Both the position numbers and the translations under genes were made by a program. From Fodinibius salsisoli (GTDB lineage: Bacteria; Bacteroidota; Rhodothermia; Balneolales; Balneolaceae): 64,000 nucleotides of DNA. The DNA is taken from the NCBI RefSeq assembly GCF_026229185.1, contig NZ_JAGGJA010000004.1, positions 186,001 to 250,000 on the forward strand, in the 5' to 3' direction. Numbering within the stretch: the first letter of the stretch is position 1; the number at the start of each line of letters is the position of its first letter. Shown here piece by piece: positions 36,845 to 46,002 of this stretch. A model generated the notes under the pieces. It worked only from the letters and a program-made list of their open reading frames with translations. It ran no database searches and had not been told where the DNA came from.

Positions 36845-37519
36845 ATGAAGACTTTTATACATACGCCGGCAAATAACCTGAAAGATAGCTTATACTTTTA
36901 TAGGAAACTGAATTTTACGGTTCTTTCGGAAGAAAGTCCCACTATCGTTTCTGATGGAACTCTCTGTATAGAAATTAGTACTGATCATTTTGCCCGGAGG
37001 GGTATCAAATTGGTTAGCCAAAGCTGGGAGCAAACTATCAACAAGCTAAAGGAAGTAACGACCATCAAAAAAACTGATAGTGGTTACCTGCTTTCTGATG
37101 TCAGTGGCACGTGGATATATTTGGTAGAGGAGGCCAACGAACTGAATGTTGAGCTGCCAAACTCAAAGTCAGCCCTGGGAAATAATATGGGAATCAGCAT
37201 AGAGACGATAGACATTAAAAAATCTACAGAAATTTGGATGACCTTGGGCTTTAGTCGTAGTTCAGAAGAGTGGCCCTCATTTACCAATGAAGATGGAGTG
37301 ACCGTTACATTTTATGAGCCAAACAGCTGCCCGCACTTATTTTTCAATCCTTCGCTTACCTATTTTAATGGGGATGAAAACCTGCAGATAATCGAATATA
37401 TCAGGAGTCAGCAAATTCCTATTACCGAAGAGATCACCTACTTCAATGAACAGGGAATTGTCGATAATATCGTGCTCCGCGATCCCGGTGGGTTGGGATT
37501 CTTTCTTTTCAATGATTAG
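36845..37519 (+). CDS. Two-module VOC-fold protein, unknown substrate
   Basis: 224 residues that divide into two VOC-like halves: SLYFYRKLNFTVLSEE at ~15 in the first and STEIWMTLGFSRSSEE at ~127 in the second. The second ends with VLRDPGGLGFFLFND. Few of the usual metal-binding His/Glu residues sit at the canonical strand positions, so a non-catalytic binding role (as in bleomycin-resistance-like proteins) is possible. It is on the same strand as the MocR gene upstream and pgk downstream. Its AT-rich composition and weaker motif conservation make the call tentative. Confidence 0.65.
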   Translation: MKTFIHTPANNLKDSLYFYRKLNFTVLSEESPTIVSDGTLCIEISTDHFARRGIKLVSQSWEQTINKLKEVTTIKKTDSGYLLSDVSGTWIYLVEEANELNVELPNSKSALGNNMGISIETIDIKKSTEIWMTLGFSRSSEEWPSFTNEDGVTVTFYEPNSCPHLFFNPSLTYFNGDENLQIIEYIRSQQIPITEEITYFNEQGIVDNIVLRDPGGLGFFLFND

Positions 37520-37677
37520 TCCCCCGCTAATGAGCCCAAAAATTTCTTTCTTCGAGGGTAAGAGTTGGTTTAAATTGGCAGAATAAAGGCAACAAAATTT
37601 TAATTTTGATTATCCATTGATCAATGTACATTGCAACCGTATTTTGAGGCAAATTTTAATGAAATTAGTGTAGAATC

Positions 37678-38871
37678 ATGGATAAGATGACGCTCAAAGA
37701 TGTAGAAGTAGAAGGCAAAAAAGTATTGATGCGGGTGGACTTCAATGTGCCGATTGAAGATGGCAAAATTGGAGATGATAACCGTATTGTGCAGGCCTTG
37801 CCATCCATCAAAAATGTAATAGAACGCGGAGGCAAATTGATTTTGATGAGCCACCTCGGGCGTCCCGGTGGATCAGTGGATGAATCTCTGAGCTTGCGTC
37901 CGGTAGCAGAGCATCTGCAAACACTGGTTGATACGAATGTACATTTTGCTGCTGATTGTATTGGCGAGGAGGCCACATCGATTATTGAGCAAGCTGAAGA
38001 AGGAGAAATTGTACTGCTGGAAAATGTGCGGTTCCATGAAGGCGAAAAAGCCAATGATGCAGAATTTTGTAAGCAGTTAGCGGCACATGGGGATCTTTTC
38101 TGTAACGATGCGTTCGGAAGCAGTCACCGTGCCCATTCATCCGTAGCTGGCGTTACACGCTTTCTTCAACCGGCGGTTTCTGGCTTCCTGCTCGAAAAGG
38201 AGATTAAGTACTTAAATAATTCTGTAAATAATCCCAAGCGCCCGTTTGTAGCTATATTGGGAGGAGCCAAAGTATCCGATAAAATTGGCGTTATCGAAAA
38301 TCTGTTGAGTAAAGTTGATACTATTATCGTTGGCGGTGGAATGACCTACACCTTCTATAAAGCAAAAGGATTACCCATCGGTGATTCGCTGGTAGAAGAA
38401 GAAAAAGTGGATCTGGCCTCCGAACTTCTTGAGAAGGCTGACGAGCAAGGCATTAAATTTATGCTTCCGGTTGACTCGGTGGTAGCCAAAGAATTTAAGA
38501 ATGATGCCGAGCAGAAAGTAGTGGATGAAGACGGCATCGAAGATGGCTGGCTGGCCCTGGATATTGGTCCACAGTCGGCTATTGCGTTTGGCAATATTAT
38601 CAAGAATGCGAAAACAGTGGTCTGGAATGGACCGATGGGCGTTTTTGAGATGGAAAACTTTGCCCACGGCACCAACGCTGTGGCCGAATCGCTGGCTGAA
38701 GCAACGGAACTGGGGGCTACGACTATCATTGGTGGAGGAGACTCGGCCGCAGCCATCAAGCAGGCAGGACTTGAAAGCGAGGTTTCCCACGTTTCCACGG
38801 GAGGCGGAGCCAGCCTGATGTTCCTGGAAGGTAAAGATCTGCCCGGCGTTGTAGCCCTGTCGGATAAATAA
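37678..38871 (+). CDS. pgk: Phosphoglycerate kinase
   Basis: Glycolytic enzyme interconverting 1,3-bisphosphoglycerate + ADP and 3-phosphoglycerate + ATP. The 397-residue length is standard. The N-terminal domain shows VLMRVDFNVPIEDGKI (~16-31), SHLGRPGG (58-65) and ENVRFHEGE. The C-terminal nucleotide domain shows FVAILGGAKVSDKIGVIENL, VWNGPMGVFEM and the closing GGGDSAAAI with HVSTGGGASLMFLEGK. The first ATG is used, though a second Met at codon 4 could serve. It is followed by a strong intrinsic terminator at 38901, so it is probably monocistronic. Confidence 0.97.
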   Translation: MDKMTLKDVEVEGKKVLMRVDFNVPIEDGKIGDDNRIVQALPSIKNVIERGGKLILMSHLGRPGGSVDESLSLRPVAEHLQTLVDTNVHFAADCIGEEATSIIEQAEEGEIVLLENVRFHEGEKANDAEFCKQLAAHGDLFCNDAFGSSHRAHSSVAGVTRFLQPAVSGFLLEKEIKYLNNSVNNPKRPFVAILGGAKVSDKIGVIENLLSKVDTIIVGGGMTYTFYKAKGLPIGDSLVEEEKVDLASELLEKADEQGIKFMLPVDSVVAKEFKNDAEQKVVDEDGIEDGWLALDIGPQSAIAFGNIIKNAKTVVWNGPMGVFEMENFAHGTNAVAESLAEATELGATTIIGGGDSAAAIKQAGLESEVSHVSTGGGASLMFLEGKDLPGVVALSDK

Positions 38872-38900
38872 TAGCTTGGTAAATGTCGTTAAGCATTATT

Positions 38901-38936
38901 ACTCCCCTGGACATGAAAGTGTGCAGGGGAGTTTTT
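38901..38936 (+). terminator. Intrinsic terminator of pgk
   Basis: ACTCCCCTG (38901-38909) pairs perfectly with CAGGGGAGT (38924-38932) around a 14-base loop, followed directly by a run of T on the + strand. It lies 30 bases past the pgk stop. Confidence 0.9.
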
Positions 38937-38981
38937 AATTTTGTCACTGTTACCTTTAAAGTAGACTTATAAGATATTGAT

Positions 38982-39172
38982 GTTCGTTTTGGCTTGATCC
39001 AAAACGAACCAAAAGAGTCAAGACTAAAAATTCCTTGGCGACCACTCACAGTAGCTGTGTTGCACAATTTTGATGGTCCATTTTCATTATATAGATGTGA
39101 TTGAAGATTTATACGGGTAACAAAATTGTGCGTTCACACATCTATCAGCTCGTTTTTCTCTCCAAGGAATTT
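38982..39172. repeat. Nested inverted-repeat element between pgk and a DUF2207 gene
   Basis: A compact hairpin comes first: GTTCGTTTTGG (38982-38992) and CCAAAACGAAC (38999-39009) are perfect arms around CTTGAT. Next, AAATTCCTTGG (39028-39038) pairs with CCAAGGAATTT at 39162-39172, enclosing TGCACAATTTTG (39061-39072) against CAAAATTGTGCG (39121-39132). A further pair, ATAGATGTG (39091-39099) and CACATCTAT (39137-39145), interleaves with the last. The GGCTTGATCC text and TCAAG tails resemble a repeat common in Bacteroidota genomes. No gene lies here. It could be a mobile non-autonomous element, a processed RNA or both. Confidence 0.75.
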
Positions 39173-39200
39173 AAGGTCAAGGCTTGAACAGGCACTGTCA

Positions 39201-40979
39201 TTACCCCGCACCGCCGGCCGCGCCTCCGCCAGCTACCCCGGCCGAAGCTCCAGTGGCACCCACAGCTCCGCTCGATACAGAACCAGGAAAAGAGGTCGCC
39301 CCGGAAGCCGTTAAACTGCTGAAAGCCCGGGCAAAATTTGAGCTTGAATGAATGCTATTTGGATATATTACAAACCAAATAAAAGCAGAAGAGGGATCCT
39401 CATTCCGGGAGATCATCGTTTTGATTTCTTTTTCCGAGAGTCCAAAAGCAACAGAATAAATGGCATGTTTGTCCAGTAAATCACTGCCTATAGAGTACCT
39501 TTCAGCATTTTTGAGTCCTGCTTTATATGCTTTCCAGCGTTTATACGTAGCTTCGCCTTCAGGAGTACGCCGGATGATTCCTGCAGATCCCGCCATGAGG
39601 CCGAGGGTTATAAGGATGGGAACCACTCCAATGGCCCCGGCCCAAATAGTGGCAATGACACTGCCTATCAGCAGAAGCACTTGAACGGCGATATTGGCAT
39701 AGACGCCTTTGTAACTTTGGGCGTCATACCATTCTTGTGCTTCGCAGTAGTCATTGAGCTGGGTCTTCCAGTCGGAGAACCACTTGGATGCCTGGTATGA
39801 ACTTCTGGAAAACAGTTGGTCAATTTGTTGATTGCCTTTCGCTATTTGTTCTTTAACAAAATTCTTTAGGTTGGCCTCCCATTCGGTTAGTTCATCTGAA
39901 GGTGTAGCATCAGTTTCCTTGACTTCAAACTGCTGTTCTTCACTGCCAAACCAACCCTTTTCTGGTTCTTTTTCTTCGATAACGAAATACTTTCGCCTGG
40001 CCAAATCAAGCAGGGTAGCCATCAGGTGGAGGCTGGAAATGGTTTTGCCCTGTAAAAGCCAGCCTGCCACTGCCGGTTCCAAGCGACCGGGAACCATAAT
40101 AGTTTCCGTTGCTGATATGTGATTTGCAGAGTGTCGCTTGCCAAATTTTCGGTAGAAAAACAGGAAAAAACCGATGCTAAGCAGGGAAGTAATGATCATC
40201 AGCTGCCTGCCATAATGGGCAAAACGTGCATCCTTTCTTTGCTGCTCTGCCAATGCCTGTTGATGCTCTTTTTCATCCTCCCGGGCAGAAACAAGCGTAT
40301 AATCTGGGTCGGTCACGGAGACCAGCTGTTGATCAAAAACACTTCGGGGAAAAATAGCACGAATTTTTACCGACTCCTCTTCATCCAGGTTGGCTGCGGT
40401 TAGCTGATATCCTTCTGTACTGTTAATGAGCGATATTTTCGATTGTGGACCACGAGTCCAGCTGAAGATCGAGTCCGTACCAACGGACTGGGGAAGTTGA
40501 AGTTGGATGTCCAGCGAATCCGTATCCTTCTCCCGATTGGAACTGATGTAATTCCAGAAAAATTCCGACCACTCGGGACCTATGACAATGGCTCCTTCCA
40601 GCGTGTAGGAAATGGAAAACGTTCGTTGCTCATCATCGGCATTATAAAACCACTGTACCCGTATTTCTTCATCGCTACGTTGAACCCGGAATGTCCCCGG
40701 CTTTTCGCTGTTGCTATTAGTATAAGGTTGATGTTCTTCAGCTACCCGGATATTGCCAATGGAAGAATAACCCTCTAATGGCAAACGATAGTCTGCCCAG
40801 GAGAACGAATCCTCAAATTCATATGTACGGTATTCCGTTATTTGGATAGAGCCATCCGACTGGATGGAAACTTCTACCCGGATGCTGGGAATTTCGTACG
40901 ATTTTGCCAGTCCGCCCTGGGGTAGTGAAAAAGTGATTGCCAATACGAGGATTAATAAGCCTTTCAAATGATGTTTCAT
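39201..40979 (-). CDS. DUF2207 exported/membrane protein
   Basis: 593 residues from the ATG at 40979; an ATG 27 bases earlier is the alternative. I prefer the later start because MKHHLKGLLILVLAITFSL is a clean signal peptide. The extracytoplasmic DUF2207 domain follows (~30-240, VSIQSDGSIQITEYRTYEFE, EFFWNYISS). A membrane helix at ~265-285 and a cytoplasmic region with LDLARRKYFVIEEKE come next, then helices near 440-480, and a Gly/Ala-rich tail (AGVAGGGAAGGAG). The function is unknown; the order signal peptide, beta domain, helix, Gly tail is that of the whole family. It is divergent from the AidB-like gene. Confidence 0.87.
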   Translation of the reverse strand: MKHHLKGLLILVLAITFSLPQGGLAKSYEIPSIRVEVSIQSDGSIQITEYRTYEFEDSFSWADYRLPLEGYSSIGNIRVAEEHQPYTNSNSEKPGTFRVQRSDEEIRVQWFYNADDEQRTFSISYTLEGAIVIGPEWSEFFWNYISSNREKDTDSLDIQLQLPQSVGTDSIFSWTRGPQSKISLINSTEGYQLTAANLDEEESVKIRAIFPRSVFDQQLVSVTDPDYTLVSAREDEKEHQQALAEQQRKDARFAHYGRQLMIITSLLSIGFFLFFYRKFGKRHSANHISATETIMVPGRLEPAVAGWLLQGKTISSLHLMATLLDLARRKYFVIEEKEPEKGWFGSEEQQFEVKETDATPSDELTEWEANLKNFVKEQIAKGNQQIDQLFSRSSYQASKWFSDWKTQLNDYCEAQEWYDAQSYKGVYANIAVQVLLLIGSVIATIWAGAIGVVPILITLGLMAGSAGIIRRTPEGEATYKRWKAYKAGLKNAERYSIGSDLLDKHAIYSVAFGLSEKEIKTMISRNEDPSSAFIWFVIYPNSIHSSSNFARAFSSLTASGATSFPGSVSSGAVGATGASAGVAGGGAAGGAG

Positions 40980-41059
40980 GAACGTTCTATATTGATTCTT
41001 GATCATGAGTGATGTTACTTAATAGTAGCATGTTTGAATAAAACAAAAAATAGATACTT

Positions 41060-42745
41060 ATGACTGAGGTAACCAACCAGGTTCTCACCGACGATGCCCG
41101 TCAGAGTCAGAATTTTTTTACGAGTGATCAAATTCTCCGTCATTATGTAAACAAACATCTTGATCCTGCTGCCGTGGATTATATGGAACCTCATTTGGAC
41201 CAGCTGGGTCACGAGGCCGCAAACCGGATGAACGATCTTTCTCAGGCAGCTGACCAATATACCCCAACGCTCAACAAACGAACGAAATTGGGTAAAACAG
41301 TGAACCGGGTAGATTTTCATCCCGCCTATGAGCAGCTGGTGGATATCGCCGCTCAATCAGAAATGTTTTACGTAAAATATCATCCCCGGTTACGAAAACA
41401 GTTTATGGGCCATCGACATACGCTAGGTTTTGCCGCTGGTCAGCTTTACGCCATGAGTGAACTGGGTGTTTACTGTCCGCTGTGCATGACGGATGGAGCA
41501 GCTCATTTGGTTGATAGGTATGCGCCTGAATCGATCAGGGAAAGACTGTTGCCCAAACTATCGGCTAATGAGGGAGCACATCTTGCGACCGGAGCGATGT
41601 TTTTGACAGAGAAATCCGGAGGATCAGATGTAGGTCGTAATCTTGTGACTGCTGAACAGGTAGAAGGAAACCAATATCAACTGAATGGCGAAAAGTGGTT
41701 CTGCAGCAATGTTAATGCGGAGGTTATTATGGCGTTGGCCCGGACCGGGAAGCAGGAAGAAGGTACCCGGGGACTCTCTCTGTTTTTAGTGGAAAAGGAT
41801 CTGCCGGATGGGACTGCTAACCAAATGAATATCATACGGTTAAAGGAGAAGTTAGGGGTGCGGTCAATGGCGACTGGTGAAGTAGAATTTAACGATACGA
41901 TAGGTATCCGGTTGGGAGCAGAAGGCAAGGGCTTCAAGCTCATGGCAGAGATGATCAACATTTCCCGAACCTATAATGCTATTGCAGCCATTGGGGGCAC
42001 CCGGCGCGCTATTGTTGAAGCCTATCAGTATTTAAATCACCGGCTAACATTTGGCAAACGAGCCATTGAACATGCATTAATTCGTCAGAAATTTCAGGAA
42101 CTGGGGGCTCTTTATGTGGGAGACTTTCTACTGGCTTGGCGCGCTATACGAGCGATGGATGCAGCCGAGGAAGGAGCTCAAGATGAGCAACAGTTAATGC
42201 GGTTGCTGGTGCCCATGGCCAAGTGGCGGACGGCTGAGCAATCAGTGTATATCGTAAGAGAGTGCATGGAACTGATGGGCGGCAATGGGTATATCGAGGA
42301 TTTCGTGATGCCGAAGCTTTTGCGCGATGTGAATGTTCTGCCAATTTGGGAGGGATCAGGAAATATCATTGTGCTGGATATTCTACGGGCTTCCCAGAAG
42401 TCAGAAGGCCTTCAATTGGTGATTGAGCAAATAAGGGAGGTCAGTGATGAATCGGAAGAATATGGTGAGATTATTAAAAGAGAGCTGACGCATTTATTGA
42501 GAATCTGGAAGAAGCTAAGAGAAACGGAAGATCGGGATGTCGTTGAAGCTACCGTTAAGCCTTTATTTAAGCAACTTATCCTTCTGTATGAGATGGCACT
42601 GATGATTGAAGAGCGAGATAAGACCAGCAAGGCATGGATAGATCCAGCCCTGAACTACCTGGCATCGACGCTTGAAACGGATATTAGGATTCAACATCCT
42701 GCTAATAGACAAGAAGTTGCTGATCTAATAGCGTGGGATTATTAA
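41060..42745 (+). CDS. AidB-like acyl-CoA dehydrogenase family flavoprotein
   Basis: FAD enzyme of 561 residues, longer than typical acyl-CoA dehydrogenases (~380) because of extra N- and C-terminal helical domains, as in E. coli AidB. Motifs: FLTEKSGGSDVGRNL (~192-206), GEKWFCSNVNA, GVRSMATGEVEF, MELMGGNGYIEDFVMPK and LPIWEGSGNIIVLD. AidB is linked to alkylation damage but its reaction is unclear; some relatives oxidise acyl-CoA. An ogt gene for alkylated DNA lies 12 kb away, which is too far to support a link. It is convergent with an amidohydrolase (7-base gap). Confidence 0.87.
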   Translation: MTEVTNQVLTDDARQSQNFFTSDQILRHYVNKHLDPAAVDYMEPHLDQLGHEAANRMNDLSQAADQYTPTLNKRTKLGKTVNRVDFHPAYEQLVDIAAQSEMFYVKYHPRLRKQFMGHRHTLGFAAGQLYAMSELGVYCPLCMTDGAAHLVDRYAPESIRERLLPKLSANEGAHLATGAMFLTEKSGGSDVGRNLVTAEQVEGNQYQLNGEKWFCSNVNAEVIMALARTGKQEEGTRGLSLFLVEKDLPDGTANQMNIIRLKEKLGVRSMATGEVEFNDTIGIRLGAEGKGFKLMAEMINISRTYNAIAAIGGTRRAIVEAYQYLNHRLTFGKRAIEHALIRQKFQELGALYVGDFLLAWRAIRAMDAAEEGAQDEQQLMRLLVPMAKWRTAEQSVYIVRECMELMGGNGYIEDFVMPKLLRDVNVLPIWEGSGNIIVLDILRASQKSEGLQLVIEQIREVSDESEEYGEIIKRELTHLLRIWKKLRETEDRDVVEATVKPLFKQLILLYEMALMIEERDKTSKAWIDPALNYLASTLETDIRIQHPANRQEVADLIAWDY

Positions 42746-42752
42746 TTTGATC

Positions 42753-43520
42753 CTATGAATCTGCAGCTTTGTCCCCAGGCTGGTATAACGATACGGCATT
42801 CCGGTAGAAGATTTTTTCGATAGTCTCCGGGGCATCTGCTGCTTGTTTTATCAGCTCAATATCCTGCTTACGAAATGGACGTGGAGCGCGTGTGGAGGGT
42901 AGGTCGGTACCAAAGAGAATAGCATCCGGATTGGTATGGATGAGATCTCGCAGGGCAGAGGAGATATCAAAATTGACTCTACCGAATCCTGTGGCTTTAA
43001 CGAAGGTGCCTTGGTCTACCAGTTTGAGCAGGGTAGGGAATCCTTTCTTAGATAATCCAAGATGGTCGATAACAGCGATCGGGAGTTCTGTGATAAGCGT
43101 GTAAAGGTCCGCCAGCTCACTCGAATCGACATACAGTTCGGTATGCCAGCCGACCAGGTCGTAGATCCGATGGGCAAATGAAGACATGCCATCAATACCG
43201 GCGGAACCACCGCGTCTTAGGTTAAACCGTACAGCACGGACCCCTGCCTGGTGAAGTCGCAATATCTGCTCATCTATGGTGGAAGAGGGAATTTGAGTAA
43301 CTCCCACAAATGAAGGACCGAGTTCTTTCAAAGCAGCTTTGAGATAGCTTTGGTCAAACTCATGAAACGAACCGGATACGATAGCTCCACCAACAATGTC
43401 GAATTCTTTGGTCTCTCGCCGATAATCATCACAAGTAAATTCATCAGGCAGAAAACCATGGTTGGGTGTTAGGGGAAATTCATGGTCAATGATATGAAAG
43501 TGGGCATCAAAGAGTTTCAT
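42753..43520 (-). CDS. Amidohydrolase family (amidohydrolase_2-type TIM barrel)
   Basis: 255-residue metal-dependent hydrolase. The barrel starts with LFDAHFHIIDHEFP, containing the HxH metal motif at ~7-9. A later His appears in AVIDHLGLSKKG, and the last strand has LFGTDLPSTRAPRPF with the metal/proton-transfer Asp. It resembles 2-pyrone-4,6-dicarboxylate lactonase-like and fuconolactonase-like proteins; the substrate is unknown. It is on the same strand as the downstream-neighbouring permease gene (119 bases apart). Confidence 0.85.
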   Translation of the reverse strand: MKLFDAHFHIIDHEFPLTPNHGFLPDEFTCDDYRRETKEFDIVGGAIVSGSFHEFDQSYLKAALKELGPSFVGVTQIPSSTIDEQILRLHQAGVRAVRFNLRRGGSAGIDGMSSFAHRIYDLVGWHTELYVDSSELADLYTLITELPIAVIDHLGLSKKGFPTLLKLVDQGTFVKATGFGRVNFDISSALRDLIHTNPDAILFGTDLPSTRAPRPFRKQDIELIKQAADAPETIEKIFYRNAVSLYQPGDKAADS

Positions 43521-43639
43521 AAATAGCTTTTAGACAACACCAGTACTTGCTTGCAAAGCTTTACCTGAGGATACAAGAATAATCCGCGAATAACAGGTGG
43601 ATTAGGCCATTTAGCTTATAATTATTTTTTGCCTGACCA

Positions 43640-44710
43640 TCACAACAGTTTTTTGACAGAACCAAATGTCAGCGAATGCTCTTCGGTACCCCTGGTGCCA
43701 AGCAGGAATCCAATCGGTTTGAGACTGTCAATATTCTCGCAGACAATCTTGAGCATGGCCAGGTAAGGGATCACCATAAACATACCGGGCAGCCCCCAGA
43801 TCATTCCACCTGCCACCAGCGAAAGTATGGTAACCAATGGATTAATCTGTACATACGAGCCCGTGATGTTCGGGGTAAGAATATTATTTTCAATAAACTG
43901 GATAACAAAAAATTGGCCAATGACGCCGAGCGCTAGACCGGGTGATTGAGTAGCCAGCACAAATATCAGGGCGATGCCATAGCCGATAACGGTCCCCAAG
44001 TAAGGAATGAGGTTGAAGATAGCGGCAATAATGCCCAACAGAAGTGCATATTCGATTCCAATCAGGTAGAATCCCAGGCTGTTTAAACCAATTAGAATAA
44101 AGCAGACAATGAAAAGTCCTTTCAGATATTTTGGAACCACTTCTGCAGCTTGGTCAATAATATCCTGCGTTACTTTGTGCTGGTTTGATGGTACAAGTTT
44201 AGAAATAAATGTGCGGAATTTATTCCGGTAAAAAAGGAGTAAAAAAGTATAGACAGGGAGCAGACCAACAGTCAGTATGGTATTAGCTGTGCCCGTAAAG
44301 AAACCGGCAACATACTGTCCCGAACCTCTGATACTTTCAACAATTGAATCCAGTTGCTCAGCAGTAACTCCAAATGTACGTCCCAGGGCCCACCGAAAGC
44401 GAGTGATATTGGTATCAATTTGTTCTTGCAGGTTGGGCAGATCGCTTGCAAACATCGTAACGAGCAGAACGATTCCATAGACGGCTCCAATAACCAGAGA
44501 AAACGATCCGATGATTAGAATCAGGTTGGTTGCAATGCGGGGTAACTTCCAATTTTCCATACGCTCTGCTGCGGGATAGAGCAGGTAAGCAAAGAGGATG
44601 GAAAGAAAAAGCGGAACCAAAAGCTGTTTGGTGATGATCAAAGCTGCGATAATAGCAAAAGAAAGAAGCAATCGAATTAAGTATCGTACTGCAAGAGGGT
44701 ATTCTTCCAT
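43640..44710 (-). CDS. AI-2E (YdiK/PerM/TqsA) family permease
   Basis: 356-residue polytopic membrane protein with about eight helices and the family motifs LFLSILFAYLLYPAAERM near the start, IGVIQ-type helices, and IWGLPGMFMVIPYLAMLKIVCENI near the end. The family includes TqsA (AI-2 export) and Na+/H+ antiporters, so autoinducer transport should not be assumed. It sits between the amidohydrolase and the D-amino-acid oxidase genes, all minus strand, with 106 bases or more between genes. Confidence 0.9.
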   Translation of the reverse strand: MEEYPLAVRYLIRLLLSFAIIAALIITKQLLVPLFLSILFAYLLYPAAERMENWKLPRIATNLILIIGSFSLVIGAVYGIVLLVTMFASDLPNLQEQIDTNITRFRWALGRTFGVTAEQLDSIVESIRGSGQYVAGFFTGTANTILTVGLLPVYTFLLLFYRNKFRTFISKLVPSNQHKVTQDIIDQAAEVVPKYLKGLFIVCFILIGLNSLGFYLIGIEYALLLGIIAAIFNLIPYLGTVIGYGIALIFVLATQSPGLALGVIGQFFVIQFIENNILTPNITGSYVQINPLVTILSLVAGGMIWGLPGMFMVIPYLAMLKIVCENIDSLKPIGFLLGTRGTEEHSLTFGSVKKLL

Positions 44711-44816
44711 ATTAAGCCTAAAGAATTATTTTGATTGCCTTAAATGAAGTTACTCGATTTTCAAGTTATCACTTTATCAATGGTTTTATAATTATAAGCA
44801 GGTGTGCTAAAATAGC

Positions 44817-45965
44817 TTACAACTCCTGTAGTAATGCTGACTTCAACTCGGGTATCTCTTGTCGCGCTATTTTTTGAGCTACTGCTAAGGCGCATCCCCA
44901 GGAAAGCGTAACACCAGCCCCGCCGTGACCATAATTATGGATAATCATTTTACCCTCCTTTTCTTCTTTCTCTAACCGTAGACCGTTATTTTTGTTTCGA
45001 ATATACCGATATCCAATTTGGGCCGTCAGCTCATCGGGATTAGCAAGTTCCTTATTGTAGGTATGAGTTAGAATCTGGTGGTTGAGATCGATAATTTGTG
45101 CCGGCACCGAACAACCGTCTATCTGATAAGTTTCATCATCACCAAATGGAGGCCACCTTTGTTCATGAAGTCGACCAATTTGTCGACTTCCGCCCAGAAC
45201 CCATCCATCTTTGCGGGGATAGCAGTAGACGTCACAGGGTTGGCCTTCAAGATCCGAGTACAGAGAAGCTTGGGGCGTATAATTATAGGAGACAACCTGG
45301 TCTTCTGAATTCTTGATTAGTGGCGTACCTGCTTTGTGGAGAATATGTCCGCGTGAAACTTTTGGCTCGTCGACAGGATCTTTAAATAAGGTGTCACTGC
45401 CGGTTCCACTGCAGTTAATGATAATGGGGGCTGGTAACTGGGAGATATCATCAGTGGATAGTTTTTGCTGCGTAATGGTACCACCATGCTGTGTATAGCG
45501 ATTATTTAAAGCCGTAAAATAGTTCGGCCAGTCGGCGAATAAGCCATCAAATGACCAGCCATAGAGCTTTGGACTTTGGAGGCGTCTCGGGACACTATCT
45601 GGATCTAATTCATCCATGAATTGAACATTCAGCATCTGGTCAAGGTAGGAGGGAGGATCGACTTCATACTCAAAAACCTCATAATGCTCGTGAAAAGTTA
45701 TTCCGGGAAAGGCCTGCTTGCGCAGGTTAAAGAACAGCGCCTGCGAACTGGAAAAGATAGCTTGAAGCTGATCGGTATGAGCGGAGTGAGGAATAATAGA
45801 AGCAGCCGGAAAGAGGCTGGCAAACTCTGGGAGAGAGCCGGCATCAGGAAGGTCATCATAGGTATGTTTAGCAATAATTTCCGTGTCATATCCCAGACAT
45901 TGCAAAGTCAGGGCGGTGGTAACACCGCTCACGCCCGCACCGATGATGATAACATCTTTACTCAT
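44817..45965 (-). CDS. D-amino-acid oxidase-type FAD oxidoreductase
   Basis: 382-residue flavoenzyme of the DAAO family. The dinucleotide-binding loop is VIIIGAGVSGVTTALTLQ (~5-22). A mid-region has PEFASLFPAASIIPHSAH, and the C-terminal FAD motif is HNYGHGGAGVTLSWGCALA, closely matching the DAAO signature. It would convert a D-amino acid to the 2-oxo acid, ammonia and hydrogen peroxide. The serine-racemase-like gene lies 37 bases upstream on the same strand, so D-serine is the attractive but unproven substrate. D-aspartate oxidase is the nearest alternative. Confidence 0.85.
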   Translation of the reverse strand: MSKDVIIIGAGVSGVTTALTLQCLGYDTEIIAKHTYDDLPDAGSLPEFASLFPAASIIPHSAHTDQLQAIFSSSQALFFNLRKQAFPGITFHEHYEVFEYEVDPPSYLDQMLNVQFMDELDPDSVPRRLQSPKLYGWSFDGLFADWPNYFTALNNRYTQHGGTITQQKLSTDDISQLPAPIIINCSGTGSDTLFKDPVDEPKVSRGHILHKAGTPLIKNSEDQVVSYNYTPQASLYSDLEGQPCDVYCYPRKDGWVLGGSRQIGRLHEQRWPPFGDDETYQIDGCSVPAQIIDLNHQILTHTYNKELANPDELTAQIGYRYIRNKNNGLRLEKEEKEGKMIIHNYGHGGAGVTLSWGCALAVAQKIARQEIPELKSALLQEL

Positions 45966-46002
45966 AGTAAATATTTAAAAATAATCATTCTTAATTCTAA
46001 AC

